From contig NZ_FNAQ01000005.1 in the NCBI RefSeq assembly GCF_900101955.1, positions 1 through 64,000 of the forward strand: a stretch of DNA of 64,000 nt. Reading direction: 5' to 3'. Of this stretch, positions 39,676 to 49,740 are shown one piece after another. Under the pieces are notes generated by a model. It had not been told where the DNA came from. It searched no databases and saw only the letters and a program-made list of their open reading frames with translations. Every line of letters starts with the position of its first letter. Within the stretch, counting starts at the first letter, position 1. Source of the DNA: Desulfuromonas thiophila (GTDB lineage: Bacteria > Desulfobacterota > Desulfuromonadia > Desulfuromonadales > Desulfuromonadaceae). The position numbers were made by a program, and so were the translations under genes.

Positions 39676-40033
39676 TGGTGGAGGTGGCGGGAATCGAACC
39701 CGCGTCCGAAAATCTTTCACGCAAGGCGTCTACATGTGTAGTCTGTGTTTTGAATTTAGCTGGCAGCAGCCCCCACAGACAGGCTCTTGCAACCGGCGAT
39801 TCCATTAAGGTCTTACTTTCGCGCCATGGACAAACCCGAAAGCCAGCCTGCTAAATGACGTCTACCGGAAGCCCGCAGGCGCGGCAACCAGAGACGTGGC
39901 GGCCCTTAGGCTGCCAGTGCGTACGAAACGTCAGAGTCGGCGTTTGTATGTGTGCCAGTTTTTTAACGAGGCCAACTGGCGTCCCCGACATGCTACCTTC
40001 GCTTCCAATCCCCGTCGAAACCAGGTCACCCCC
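39676..40033 (-). ncRNA. ssrA: Transfer-messenger RNA (tmRNA), prophage attachment site
   Basis: The 358-base RNA starts GGGGGTGACCTGGTTTCGACG and ends ...GGTTCGATTCCCGCCACC TCCACCA, so the tRNA-like ends pair over 7 bases (one G-U) and CCA is encoded. The tag frame (39956-39906) is GTHTNADSDVSYALAA then TAA, ending in the ALAA degron. It rescues stalled ribosomes with SmpB, encoded just upstream. The integrase gene ends 120 bases from the 3' end, so the phage recombined into the tRNA-like 3' part and kept it intact. The partner site lies beyond the left edge. Confidence 0.95.
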
Positions 40034-40082
40034 TCGTATGTGATGTTAGTCAAATCTTGCGGCAATGTTGCTGGTTTTTTGT

Positions 40083-40110
40083 ATTCTACATCAATGATTT
40101 ATATCGTCAA
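40083..40110 (-). promoter_or_regulatory. ssrA promoter
   Basis: TTGACG (40110-40105) and TAGAAT (40088-40083) with a 16-base spacer lie 50 bases upstream of the mature 5' end. The -35 box overlaps the smpB stop codon, so ssrA has its own promoter despite following smpB. Confidence 0.6.
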
Positions 40111-40565
40111 CCTTTACGATTTTCTTTAAGGATTTTTTCGATCTCTCGGCTGGCTTGTTTCTGCTTGAGACTTTCGCGTTTGTCGAAATGTTTCTTGCCC
40201 TTGCCAACACCGATTTCCAGTTTGACACGACCCTCCTTGAAATAGATCTTCGTGGCGATCAGGGTCAGACCTTTTTCCTCGGTCTTGCGGGTCAACCGGT
40301 CGATTTCATGCCGGTGCAGCAGGAGTTTACGCACCCGGGTCGGATCAGGATTTTCCCGATTGCCCTGCTCGTATGGACTGATGTTCATGTTGTTGATGAA
40401 CAACTCGCCGTCCTTGATGCGGCAGAACGATTCCTTTAGATTGACATTGCCCTGCCGCAGGGATTTAACCTCGGTGCCAGTGAGTACTAAACCGGCTTCA
40501 TAGGTCTCCTCGATAAAGTAATCGTGGTAGGCCTTTTTGTTGGTGGCAATGATCTTGATTCCCAT
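40107..40565 (-). CDS. smpB: SsrA-binding protein SmpB
   Basis: The 152-residue protein starts [25 protein letters not shown] and shows the SmpB core: [93 protein letters not shown]. The basic C-terminal tail reaches the ribosomal decoding site. It delivers tmRNA to stalled ribosomes. The gene directly precedes ssrA on the same strand. A TTG two codons upstream is a less likely start. Confidence 0.97.
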   Translation of the reverse strand: MGIKIIATNKKAYHDYFIEETYEAGLVLTGTEVKSLRQGNVNLKESFCRIKDGELFINNMNISPYEQGNRENPDPTRVRKLLLHRHEIDRLTRKTEEKGLTLIATKIYFKEGRVKLEIGVGKGKKHFDKRESLKQKQASREIEKILKENRKG

Positions 40566-40571
40566 GCGCAA

Positions 40572-41090
40572 CTAGCCATCCTGCCTGGATGAGGTTTCCG
40601 GTGTAATTTCGATGATTTCAACAATACGGGCCAGAGCCGTCTGCACCACGGCCTGACGGCCGAAGCGGAAGACACCGAAGGTCCCGACCAAAAAGGTGGT
40701 GCCAATGAGCAATGCCAATAGCGCCGCCGGCACACCTACGGGCAGCAGACTGGCGATACCATAGCCGAGGGCGAGTCCAAGAGCAAGCATGATAAAAGCA
40801 ACAATATAGAGCAGATTGCTGGAATCAAGCAGGCCGGCGCTGGTTTCAATCTCCAGGCGGACACGATCACCAACACGGGCCTGGGGCAAATTGTCGGCCA
40901 ACAGTCGCCGTTGTCCGTCGCCACCGCCCTGACAGCAGTTGCCGGCCGCGCCACAGCCAGAGCAGCCTCCTCCAGCACAGGCCACCAGTGCCAGGCGTTT
41001 GGGCCGTAGTTCGATTACGGTGCCGGTTTCTGACAGGATTTTCTGTGGATGCAGCAGTTGTTGCCAATAAGTGGTCAGAACGGATTTCAT
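40572..41090 (-). CDS. RseC/MucC family membrane protein
   Basis: The 172-residue protein starts MKSVLTTYWQQLLHPQKILSETG. It has a Cys-rich N-terminal domain (VACAGGGCSGCGAAGNCC, about residues 38-54), a beta segment (GDRVRLEIETSAGLL) and two membrane helices (LLYIVAFIMLALGLALGYGIASLL and VPAALLALLIGTTFLVGTFGVF). RseC/MucC proteins modulate sigma-E signalling or SoxR reduction and are also found near Rnf complexes. It ends 7 bases from smpB. Confidence 0.8.
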   Translation of the reverse strand: MKSVLTTYWQQLLHPQKILSETGTVIELRPKRLALVACAGGGCSGCGAAGNCCQGGGDGQRRLLADNLPQARVGDRVRLEIETSAGLLDSSNLLYIVAFIMLALGLALGYGIASLLPVGVPAALLALLIGTTFLVGTFGVFRFGRQAVVQTALARIVEIIEITPETSSRQDG

Positions 41091-41125
41091 CGGCGGTTCC
41101 CTGTTAACAACGGATGGTTGGTGTT

Positions 41126-42421
41126 TTAAGAAAGTGCTACCGGCTGCCCGTCGCGGTAGAGGGCGATCACCTCGTCGCCACGCTGTGGTTGACAGAGGAA
41201 CTGGCCCAATTCCGCCAGCGGTGGCAACCGCTGAGGCCTCAGAACCTGAAATGAGGCGCGATAGCCGGGCGTTAGCTGGCCGATGTCGCGCAGTCCCAGC
41301 GCCTGGGCACCGCCCAGCGTGGCCATGCGCAGCAATCGTGGCGGGGTTAACACCTCGCCAAACTGCTGATGGCAAAAGGCAATCTCATCCCATAACGACA
41401 GCGAGCTGTTACTGGCCAGGCTGTCGGTCCCCAGTGCCAGGGGCACGCCCTGACGCACCAGTTCAGCAACTGGCGGTGTGCCGCAAGCCAGATAGGCATT
41501 CGAGCGGGCGCAAAGTACCAGGATTGCACCGGCCTCGGCAATGTGATGAATGTCTGGTGTGGTCAGATGTACGCCATGCACCAGCAGGCAGTCGGGTCGC
41601 AATCCGCCCGCCTGTTCGACGGCCTGTAATGGGCGCAGATGACGCGGCGGAGATAAGTGCTGTTGCCAGTGAACAAAGGGATACAGCTGGCTGGCCATGG
41701 GACCGCTGGAATTCTCCAGCAGGGCTACCTCGTCAGATGACTCGGCGACATGGATGGTGCAGGGCCATTGCCGGGCAGCGGCCTGGCGAAAACTAAGTCG
41801 CAGCAACTCATCGCTGAGGGTATAGGGGGCGTGCGGCGCGACGCCCCAGTGCTGCTGGGGCCAACGGAAAATGGCGTCTTCAAGGCGCTGGAGCTGGGCA
41901 TGAACGGCGGCAGGATCCTGTCCGAGAATTTCAACGTAAACCCGCCCTGGCAGTAGCCGGGCGGCATCGTCCAGCAACTCCGGCGTTGTTACAATGTCTC
42001 CCAGATAACCGGTGCCGCTGGCTTGCGCTTGCTGCAGGCCGGAATGCCAGGAGCGGCGATAGATTTCCGCATCGCGCCCCAGAGTTTTTTTCAGGCGGAT
42101 CAACTGCAGCAGCCAGGCGGTGAAGCCTTCGGGCGGAGCCTCTGGTGAAGCCTGCAGCGCGAAGTCGATATGGCGCTGCCACAGGGGATAGTCGGTCAGC
42201 TCCAGATGGGTATGGGCATTGACGAAACAGGGCAACACCAGGGCTTCGCCAAAGTCAGTCTGCAGCGCTCCGGGATAGCGAGCCAGCAATTCGGCCTGAT
42301 TACCGACCGCAACAACCCGGCCTTGAGCCAGCGCTAACGCGCCCTGCTCCAGAGGCGGGGTAGCAATGGGCAGCAGGTAGCGGGCGCAGATCAGCTGGTC
42401 AACGCTGGGCTCAGAAGTCAT
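41126..42421 (-). CDS. Amidohydrolase of the MtaD/TrzA type, possibly aminofutalosine deaminase
   Basis: The 431-residue enzyme has the TIM-barrel metal sites of ATZ/TRZ deaminases: FVNAHTHLELTDY (residues 66-78), HVAESSDEV, LLVHGVHLT and the Asp in PLALGTDSLASNSSLSLWDE. Substrates in this family include S-adenosylhomocysteine, methylthioadenosine and 6-amino-6-deoxyfutalosine of the menaquinone route. The sequence does not decide between them. The start overlaps the panC stop by 4 bases, so it shares the pantothenate operon transcript. Confidence 0.82.
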   Translation of the reverse strand: MTSEPSVDQLICARYLLPIATPPLEQGALALAQGRVVAVGNQAELLARYPGALQTDFGEALVLPCFVNAHTHLELTDYPLWQRHIDFALQASPEAPPEGFTAWLLQLIRLKKTLGRDAEIYRRSWHSGLQQAQASGTGYLGDIVTTPELLDDAARLLPGRVYVEILGQDPAAVHAQLQRLEDAIFRWPQQHWGVAPHAPYTLSDELLRLSFRQAAARQWPCTIHVAESSDEVALLENSSGPMASQLYPFVHWQQHLSPPRHLRPLQAVEQAGGLRPDCLLVHGVHLTTPDIHHIAEAGAILVLCARSNAYLACGTPPVAELVRQGVPLALGTDSLASNSSLSLWDEIAFCHQQFGEVLTPPRLLRMATLGGAQALGLRDIGQLTPGYRASFQVLRPQRLPPLAELGQFLCQPQRGDEVIALYRDGQPVALS

Positions 42422-43275
42422 GCCGGGAAAGGCTGCAGCAGTAGATGGTTATCGATCAGGCGAGTCGTGCCGAAATAGACCGCCAGCAGCAGCACCGATT
42501 GCGCGTCCACCTGGCTGACAGGTTGGAGCGTCTGTGCCTGACAGATTTCGCAGTAATCGATGCGTGCCGCGGGTTCCTGGCCAATGCGACGATGCACCAA
42601 ATCGAGCAGAACGGCTGCATCGCGCTGGCCCTGGCGTGCCGCCGCACTGGCCTGACGCAATGCGTCGCTGAGGGAAAGGCCCTGCTGGCGCAGTTCGGCC
42701 GTCAGGTAGCTGTTGCGCGAGCTCATGGCCAAACCGTCTGATTCCCGGACAATGGGCATGCCGACGATTTCGATGGGCAGGTTCAGGTCGCTGGTCATCT
42801 GGCGGATCACGGCCAGCTGCTGAAAATCCTTCTGCCCGAACAGCGCCAGCTGCGGTTGTACAATGCCGAACAATTTGCTTACCACCGTGGTGACGCCGTC
42901 GAAGTGCCCGGCACGGCTGGCGCCGCACAGCCCTTCTGTCAGTCCGCTCAGGTGGACCTGGGTCGCGAAACCGGGCGGATACATCTGCGGCGCCGAGGGA
43001 GAAAAAATGACATCGACACCCGTGGGTTGAGCCAGGGTGCTGTCACGGTCCAGATCACGCGGATAACTGTCGAAGTCCTCACCGGCACCAAATTGGGTCG
43101 GGTTGACAAAAATGGACAGCACCAGCCGGTCAGCCCGCTGGCGGCCTGCACGCAGCAAGGACAGGTGCCCTTCGTGCAGATAGCCCATGGTGGGGACAAA
43201 GGCAATGGTTCGCCCCTGGCGCCGTTCGGCCAGGGACCATTGCTGCATCTGAAGCGGGCAACGAATGATTTCCAT
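42418..43275 (-). CDS. panC: Pantothenate synthetase
   Basis: The 285-residue enzyme joins pantoate and beta-alanine with ATP. Signatures are FVPTMGYLHEGHLSLLRAGR (the HxGH site), SIFVNPTQFGAGEDFDSYPRDLDRD, LFGQKDFQQLAVIRQM and the KMSKS-equivalent MSSRNSYL. The length is typical. It lies 32 bases downstream of panB and overlaps the amidohydrolase start. Confidence 0.97.
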   Translation of the reverse strand: MEIIRCPLQMQQWSLAERRQGRTIAFVPTMGYLHEGHLSLLRAGRQRADRLVLSIFVNPTQFGAGEDFDSYPRDLDRDSTLAQPTGVDVIFSPSAPQMYPPGFATQVHLSGLTEGLCGASRAGHFDGVTTVVSKLFGIVQPQLALFGQKDFQQLAVIRQMTSDLNLPIEIVGMPIVRESDGLAMSSRNSYLTAELRQQGLSLSDALRQASAAARQGQRDAAVLLDLVHRRIGQEPAARIDYCEICQAQTLQPVSQVDAQSVLLLAVYFGTTRLIDNHLLLQPFPA

Positions 43276-43307
43276 TTCAAGATACCGTAGAGTTGATGTG
43301 CTGTTGG

Positions 43308-44111
43308 TTAGTTGAAGCTGTGTTCGGCCGTGGGGAATTCGCCGGTCCGTACCTCGCGGATATAGGCGTCGACGCCTTCACGAATTAAAGGCGCGATATC
43401 GGCGTAACGTTTAACAAACTTGGGGGAGTACTTTTCACACAGACCGAGAATGTCATGAATCACCAGCACCTGGCCACTGCAGTCAACACCGGCACCGATG
43501 CCGATGGTGGGAATCGACAGCTCGGCGGTGATCTGGCGGGCCAGGGATGCCGGTATGCCCTCAAGAACCAGAGCGAAGGCACCGGCCTGCTCCACCGCTC
43601 GGGCATCAGCCAGCAGTTGGCGGGCCTGTTCATCCTTACGTCCCTGCACGCGATAACCGCCCATGCGATGAATGGATTGCGGCGTCAGGCCGATATGGCC
43701 CATCACCGGGATATCCATGCGAACGATGGCGGCAATGGTTTCGGCCATGGGTTCGCCCCCTTCGAGCTTAACGGCCTGGGCGCCGGCCTCCTTGACCAGC
43801 CGGCCGGCATTGCGGCAGGCTTCGGTGACATCGATCTGATAAGACAAAAACGGCAGGTCGGTCACCACCAGGGCCTGCCGCACAGCCCGCACCACCGCAC
43901 GGGTATGGTAAACCATGTCGTCCATGGTGACGGGCAGGGTGTTGTCGTAGCCGGCTACTGTACTGCCGACCGAATCTCCCACCAGAACGATGTCGATACC
44001 AGCTTCGTCCATGATGCGGGCAAAGGGATAGTCATAGGCGGTCAGCACGGTGATTTTCTCACCCTGCAGATGCATCTTTTGAATTTCAGGAATGGTCATC
44101 GGTTTACGCAT
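43308..44111 (-). CDS. panB: 3-methyl-2-oxobutanoate hydroxymethyltransferase
   Basis: The 267-residue enzyme makes ketopantoate using 5,10-methylene-tetrahydrofolate. Start [38 protein letters not shown] is chosen over upstream low-complexity codons. Motifs: [24 protein letters not shown] (metal Asp), [46 protein letters not shown]. It is the first gene of panB-panC-amidohydrolase, which reads toward smpB. Confidence 0.97.
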   Translation of the reverse strand: MRKPMTIPEIQKMHLQGEKITVLTAYDYPFARIMDEAGIDIVLVGDSVGSTVAGYDNTLPVTMDDMVYHTRAVVRAVRQALVVTDLPFLSYQIDVTEACRNAGRLVKEAGAQAVKLEGGEPMAETIAAIVRMDIPVMGHIGLTPQSIHRMGGYRVQGRKDEQARQLLADARAVEQAGAFALVLEGIPASLARQITAELSIPTIGIGAGVDCSGQVLVIHDILGLCEKYSPKFVKRYADIAPLIREGVDAYIREVRTGEFPTAEHSFN

Positions 44112-44237
44112 GGGCTTGCCTGTCAGCTGGGGCGCAGGGCGTGGCCGGCTTCTGGCCGGTCGCTGGCGCCATGATAAAAGTGAATTGAATAACACAGCGT
44201 TTGAAAAAATGTCCAGCCGTTTTACGCAGACTTCCGG

Positions 44238-47200
44238 TCAGGTCCTGTCAGCCTGCAGCAACCGCTCCAACTGCTCGAACAGCACCACAAAGGGATGGAA
44301 GGTGGCTGGCGGATTTTCCTGCAGCTGGCCAAGATAACTGCGATAGCGCTGCAAGGCGCTGCGCTGGGCCGACAACAGGCGGTCGAGGTTGCCGGCGTGG
44401 TTGCGCATGACCTGCTCAACCAGCTGATACAACAGCTGGGCCACCCGGCTTTTCAGCAGACTGCTGGCACGCTGGTCCCAACGGTCACGCAGAGGAACCT
44501 GACCCAGTTGCTGACGCACCTGGTCCAGCGCAAAGGCGCGACTGACATCGTTGAGGGTCACAGCCAGCGAATGCAGATCGCTGTTGGTATTGCGCATCAG
44601 TTGCAGCAGTGGTGGCAGATTGACCAGGTGGCGACAGGTGGCCAGCAGCAGAGCGGTGTTTTCGGCTAGCCCCAGCTCCTGCAGGTGTTGCGCCTGCTCC
44701 ATCAGTTGGCTCCAGCTGCTTTGATCCACCACGCTGCTGAGGGTGGCGCGGTAGGGCTGCAAGGCTGCACGGAAGGTCTGGAAGCTGTCGTGATTCAGTT
44801 CCCACCCCAGCCGCAACGCCCAGTCGCACAGGCCGGTCAGGGCATCTTCCAGCTGCAGCAACCAGCGGTACTGTTCGACGGCCGGCAAGCGATTGTCGCC
44901 GGCAAACAGGGCATCGCGCAGGCTGGCGCCATCAATGGCCACATCGAAAAAGACATAGGTGCGTGCTACCTGGGCCTCTGTTACCCGATGGCGCCGGGCC
45001 AGACGGAAGCAGAGGCTGGCACCGCCCTGATCAATCACCTGATTGGTCATCAGGGTTGCGGCAATCGGGTGGCGCAGCGGATGCCCGCTCAGCTGGGGGT
45101 CGAAGCGGCGATCGATCTCGGCCGGGAAATACTGGCGCAGGAAAACCCGACTCTGTTCGGCGTCGAAGGGTTCCTCTTCCAGCAGCGCCTGATACAGCTG
45201 CATCTTGCTGTAGGCCAGCAGAATAGCCAGCTCTGGCCGGCAGTAGCCGTCGGCCCTGGCCAGCACCTCGCGTGCGCTTGGCAGGGCCTCACTAACCGGA
45301 TCGAGCAGGCCGATATCCTGCAGGCGGCTGGCCAGATCGACAAATACCGCCGGTTCCCGCTGACAACGCAGCCGATCAAGCGACAAACACAGGCTCTGGC
45401 GATAGTTGTTGGCCAGCACCGCCAGACAAACCTCGTCGGTCATGGATTGCAGCAGCGCGTTGCGTTCCTGCACGTCAGCGATCAGGCCCTGCTCCAGCAA
45501 CTGCTGCATGAAGATCTTCAGATTGACCTCGTGGTCACTGCAATCAACCCCGGCGGAATTGTCAATGGCGTCGGTGTTGATGCGGCCGCCCGCCACGGCA
45601 TATTCGATACGGCCACGCTGGGTAAAGCCGAGATTGCCCCCCTCACCCACCACCCGCGCCCGCAACTGGCAGGCATCAATACGGACAGCATCGTTGGTCC
45701 GATCCCCCACATCGGCAGCGCTTTCCTGGCTGCTTTTGACATAGGTGCCGATGCCGCCATTCCACAGCAGATCAATCGGCGCCTGCAACAGCAGATGAAT
45801 CAGGCTGTCGCCATCCAGACTTTCGTGCCGCACGCCCAGCCACTGACGCACCTGGGGGGAGAGCGGAATGTCCTTGGCGCTGCGCTCGAACACGCCACCA
45901 CCGGCCGAAATCCGCTGCAGATCGTAATCATTCCAGCCACTGCGCGGCAGACTGAACAGGCGCTGGCGTTCGCTGAAACTGACCATCGGGTCGGGATCGG
46001 GATCAAGAAAGATGTGACGATGGTTGAACGCCGCCAGCAGCCGGATCTGGCGCGACTGCAACATGCCGTTGCCGAACACATCGCCGCTCATGTCACCAAT
46101 GCCGACAACGCTGATCGGTTCGTTTTGTACGTCGATCCCCAGCTCACGGAAATGGCGCTGGACACAGACCCAGGCGCCTCGCGCCGTGATGCCAAGGGCC
46201 TTGTGGTCATAGCCCTGCGAACCGCCACTGGCAAAGCCATCGGCCAGCCAGAAACGGTATTCGGCACTGATGGCGTTGGCGGTATCGGGCAGATGGGCCG
46301 TGCCCTTGTCGGCCGCTACCACCAGATAGGGGTCGTCGTCGTCGTAGCACACCACCTCGGCTGGGGGCACCAGTTCGCCGGCCAGGCGATTGTCGGTCAG
46401 ATCGAGCAGGCCCCGCATCAGGGTCTGGTAGGCGGCCTTCGACAGAACCAGACCCGTTTCGCGGTCGCTGAATGGAGTCTTGACGATGAAACCGCCCTTG
46501 GAACCGACAGGTACGATCACGGCATTCTTGGTCATCTGGGTTTTCATCAGACCCAGCACCTCGGTGCGGAAATCATCCGGCCGATCCGACCAGCGGATGC
46601 CGCCCCGCGCGACCAGCCCCCCCCGCAGATGGATGCCCTCCATGGTGGCACTGTGGACATACACCTCGAACAGGGGCCGCGGCACCGGCATTTCGGTAAT
46701 GCCGATCGCACTGATCTTGAAGGAGATAAAGAACTCCGGCGCATCCAGGCGGCGAAAGAAATTCGTCCGTACCGTTGAATCAATGCAGTTGAACAGAGTA
46801 CGCAAGATGCGGTCTTCATTGACGTTTTCAACCGCCGCGAGGGCTTCGATCAGCGCCATGCGAGCGGGAGTCAACACTTGCTCCTCGCGTTCGAGCGGAT
46901 CGTTCCATTCCGGTAGCGGCCTGAAGCGGGCCTCGAAATAGCGGAATAGCGCCAGCGCGGCACGAGGATGGTTAATCAGGGCGAAAGCGACGGTTTTTTT
47001 GGTGAACGGCGAGCCCAGCTGGAAATAGTAATTGCGGTAAGCGCGAAAGACATCAATCTGCTGCCAGTCCAGGCCGGTGCGCAGCAGCAGACGATTAAGA
47101 TAATCGTTTTCGGCCTTGCCGCTGCGGATAGCCCTCAAAGCGGCCAGCAGATTGTCGCCACAGACGGTCAGATCGCCCCCCTGCGGCGCTTGATCGAGTA

Positions 47201-48977
47201 CGCCGAAGCTCTTGATGAAATAACGACGCCCGTAAACGTTGACGGTGAAGTCGATTTCATCCACCACCGTCAGATCGAGGTTGACCAGTCCCGGCATCAG
47301 ATCGTTGAGATAGCCAGGTTCGGCCGTGTACAACTGCAGGCAACGAACCTGGGGGTCACTGCCGGCCAGGGGCCCCCACAGTTCGACCTGTTCACCCTGA
47401 CCATCGTGCAGTGCTTCCAGCCGCAGGATATCGCGAACACTAAACAACGGTTCCACCCGTGCCCGGTAATCCCGGCAAAAGGCATTCTGGTACTGGCGCC
47501 ACAGAATCATGCCACGGCGCACACCCAAAGCCTCGGTCAGGGCCTGCCGCAAACGCTGCTCCCAACTCAGCAAGGCTGAGGTCAGTTGATCCGCCAGGCT
47601 GTCGAGAGGGGGAACCTGCAAGCCGCCAGCTGCTGCCACATGGGCCAGAACAATGCTGTCTTCGCTGCTGACATGAAGTAGCCGGCAGCTGACACTGTCC
47701 GCTGTGCATTGTTGTTGCAACAGGCTGGTCAACTCGGAAAAATCGGTGCCGGAACTTAAGGCGGCGGGAATCACCAGCAGCAGGTTGCGACTGGTGCGAT
47801 CCGATTCGAGACTCAGCACCCTGACCCGCGAGTGCTGGTAGAATAACAGGGTGGCAATGGTGTCACGCAGGCGCTCAAGAGGGACGAAAAAAAGCTCGGT
47901 CTTGGGGAAGGCCGCCAGCAGTTCCAAGGCCCGACGGTAGTTGTAGCTGTCGGGCGAGACATTGAGTTCTTTAAGGGCCGCCAGAATTTTGTGCTGCAGC
48001 GCCGGCAGATCCAGGGCCGAGCCTTGCTGGGAATGGTGGGTGAACAGACCGGCGAACTGATGGATAGTGCTGCTGCCATCGGCCCGTGTTTCCTGCACCA
48101 AAAGCAGATTGAGCAATTCGTCGCGCCAGATGGGGCTCAGACAGGCGGTCTGCATGACTGCAACGGGCCGGGGGTGTTGCAGGCAGACCCGGGTCTGGGC
48201 ATCGCAGTGCCACAGCAGCGCGGTTGGTTCGTTGCTGTTGACACAGTCCTGCAAAGCCAGGCCCAGAGCGCTGTCGGGTACAGGCACAAGGCTGGTGCCA
48301 TCGGCTGCCAGGTTCAGCTGGCGATAAGCCAGGGCGGCAAAATTGTCTTCCAGCAGCCAGTGCCAGAAATCGGCTTGACCCGCCTGCTGGGCCAGGGGTT
48401 GCATCTGTTCCAGCCGTTGTTGCAGTCCACCGCGATCTGTTGCTACCCGCAGCACCGCGTGAAGAACCTCGCCAATCTGCGCCACCATCTCGTCACTGGT
48501 CAGCACATCTTCGACCTGCACGACCAGCAAGGCTTCGTTGGCCAGATTCTCCGCTGCTTCAGTCAAACGCTGCAGGCTGCCCTGCTGACGCTGCACCCGC
48601 AGGCGCAGATGGGTCACTACCTGCCAGCACAGCTTCTGCCGCCGCAAATAAAGCAACAGCGAATCAAACAGAAAGGGAGCATCGACACAGCTGCACAGCA
48701 ACAGTCGCTGATCGAGGCCGGGCAAGGGCTCAACCCTGACCGCAACCTCGTCCTGGCGCTGACGCAGCAGCTGGTAGATGGCCAGAATCTGGGTGGCCAG
48801 TTGAGCCGCAGCCAATTCGCACAATGCGCCTGGCACAGCGTTTTTCCGTAACAGCTCCACCAGGGTGGCCACCTGTTGTCGCTGGGCAGCGTCGAAATCC
48901 TCCGGCAGCAGTGTGGTCACCTGTTGCAGCAGTGCATGAAACTGTTCGACATTCTTTTGCAGACCCTGTCCGTTCAT
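44238..48977 (-). CDS. NAD-specific glutamate dehydrogenase, large (180 kDa) type
   Basis: The 1579-residue protein belongs to the very large NAD-GDH family that oxidises glutamate to 2-oxoglutarate and ammonia. The N-terminal third holds ACT-like regulatory segments. The catalytic core lies in the middle, with VYVHSATMEGIHLRGGLVARGGIRWSDRPDDFRTEVLGLMKTQMTKNAVIVPVGSKGGFIVK, the active-site Lys in SKGGF, and the NAD domain with VVGIGDMSGDVFGNGML. The C-terminal 500 residues are helical. The length is usual for the family (1550-1650). It appears to be monocistronic. Confidence 0.95.
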   Translation of the reverse strand: MNGQGLQKNVEQFHALLQQVTTLLPEDFDAAQRQQVATLVELLRKNAVPGALCELAAAQLATQILAIYQLLRQRQDEVAVRVEPLPGLDQRLLLCSCVDAPFLFDSLLLYLRRQKLCWQVVTHLRLRVQRQQGSLQRLTEAAENLANEALLVVQVEDVLTSDEMVAQIGEVLHAVLRVATDRGGLQQRLEQMQPLAQQAGQADFWHWLLEDNFAALAYRQLNLAADGTSLVPVPDSALGLALQDCVNSNEPTALLWHCDAQTRVCLQHPRPVAVMQTACLSPIWRDELLNLLLVQETRADGSSTIHQFAGLFTHHSQQGSALDLPALQHKILAALKELNVSPDSYNYRRALELLAAFPKTELFFVPLERLRDTIATLLFYQHSRVRVLSLESDRTSRNLLLVIPAALSSGTDFSELTSLLQQQCTADSVSCRLLHVSSEDSIVLAHVAAAGGLQVPPLDSLADQLTSALLSWEQRLRQALTEALGVRRGMILWRQYQNAFCRDYRARVEPLFSVRDILRLEALHDGQGEQVELWGPLAGSDPQVRCLQLYTAEPGYLNDLMPGLVNLDLTVVDEIDFTVNVYGRRYFIKSFGVLDQAPQGGDLTVCGDNLLAALRAIRSGKAENDYLNRLLLRTGLDWQQIDVFRAYRNYYFQLGSPFTKKTVAFALINHPRAALALFRYFEARFRPLPEWNDPLEREEQVLTPARMALIEALAAVENVNEDRILRTLFNCIDSTVRTNFFRRLDAPEFFISFKISAIGITEMPVPRPLFEVYVHSATMEGIHLRGGLVARGGIRWSDRPDDFRTEVLGLMKTQMTKNAVIVPVGSKGGFIVKTPFSDRETGLVLSKAAYQTLMRGLLDLTDNRLAGELVPPAEVVCYDDDDPYLVVAADKGTAHLPDTANAISAEYRFWLADGFASGGSQGYDHKALGITARGAWVCVQRHFRELGIDVQNEPISVVGIGDMSGDVFGNGMLQSRQIRLLAAFNHRHIFLDPDPDPMVSFSERQRLFSLPRSGWNDYDLQRISAGGGVFERSAKDIPLSPQVRQWLGVRHESLDGDSLIHLLLQAPIDLLWNGGIGTYVKSSQESAADVGDRTNDAVRIDACQLRARVVGEGGNLGFTQRGRIEYAVAGGRINTDAIDNSAGVDCSDHEVNLKIFMQQLLEQGLIADVQERNALLQSMTDEVCLAVLANNYRQSLCLSLDRLRCQREPAVFVDLASRLQDIGLLDPVSEALPSAREVLARADGYCRPELAILLAYSKMQLYQALLEEEPFDAEQSRVFLRQYFPAEIDRRFDPQLSGHPLRHPIAATLMTNQVIDQGGASLCFRLARRHRVTEAQVARTYVFFDVAIDGASLRDALFAGDNRLPAVEQYRWLLQLEDALTGLCDWALRLGWELNHDSFQTFRAALQPYRATLSSVVDQSSWSQLMEQAQHLQELGLAENTALLLATCRHLVNLPPLLQLMRNTNSDLHSLAVTLNDVSRAFALDQVRQQLGQVPLRDRWDQRASSLLKSRVAQLLYQLVEQVMRNHAGNLDRLLSAQRSALQRYRSYLGQLQENPPATFHPFVVLFEQLERLLQADRT

Positions 48978-49104
48978 TCATCAGCCTCCTGAAAGACCGG
49001 CAGCCCTGCTGCCGGTGGCGCAGTCGCTTGAACCCGCTGGCGCGTTGCGAACGGAGCAAGTGTAGAGGAGCAAGGGCGGATTTGCAAAAAAAACAGGCCG
49101 CCGG

Positions 49105-49698
49105 CTAATAAGCCAGGCGCAGCAGCCGGTCGCCTGAGCTCTGTAATGGCCCGAGAGGATTACGTTCTTCGCGACAGGTAGCGATAGCCGCTGTGCCACT
49201 CCACAGCCGGTAAACCACCTGATCGCGATGCAATACCAGCAGCATTTTGAAACGCCAGCCGGAGACCGCTGTTTTGCGGTGAAAGTTGAAAAAATCGGCC
49301 CAGAAGTTGCCGACCCGCCGTGAGTGCAGTCGTTGCAAGTCATAGACACAGGCACGACAGGCATCCGGCTGATTGAGGCAACCCTGCAATTCAGCCGGCA
49401 GCGCTTCAGACGGGGTACTCTGAAACAGGACGGCCAGTTCGGTGGCATTGAGCAGTTGCAGATTGGGCGTTTTTTCCAGATCAAAACCCATGGCGGCCAG
49501 ATCGGCCAGGCTGCTGCCCGGAACGATCTGGTCGTATGCCGCCTTGATCTGCTCGAAGCTGTGCCATTTTGACCGGGTGACCTCCTGGCTGCGGGGCAGC
49601 AGCCGACTACAACCCGCCAGAGCGGTCAGCAGCAACAGACACACCAGCACAACGCCGATCCTTCCGCTTTGAACATTGCCATATATTCCTGTTCGCAT
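49105..49698 (-). CDS. Putative lipoprotein (197 aa)
   Basis: MRTGIYGNVQSGRIGVVLVCLLLLTALAGCSRLL has a signal peptide with lipobox LTALAGC (Cys near residue 30). The mature part (EQIKAAYDQIVPGSSLADLAAMGFDLEKTPNLQLLNATEL) resembles small outer-membrane lipoproteins with a SmpA/OmlA-like or BamE-like turn. Two Cys pairs follow (GCLNQPDACRACVYD). Function is unknown. It lies between the GDH and pilT genes; a T8 run follows its stop. Confidence 0.75.
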   Translation of the reverse strand: MRTGIYGNVQSGRIGVVLVCLLLLTALAGCSRLLPRSQEVTRSKWHSFEQIKAAYDQIVPGSSLADLAAMGFDLEKTPNLQLLNATELAVLFQSTPSEALPAELQGCLNQPDACRACVYDLQRLHSRRVGNFWADFFNFHRKTAVSGWRFKMLLVLHRDQVVYRLWSGTAAIATCREERNPLGPLQSSGDRLLRLAY

Positions 49699-49740
49699 CG
49701 TCTTTCTCCTGCCAGAACAGACAATTCGTCAACCCAGTGT

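Noticed and set aside
44685-46778. A 697-codon plus-strand frame opposite the glutamate dehydrogenase
   Set aside because: Shadow of a highly conserved catalytic region; its composition is not protein-like.
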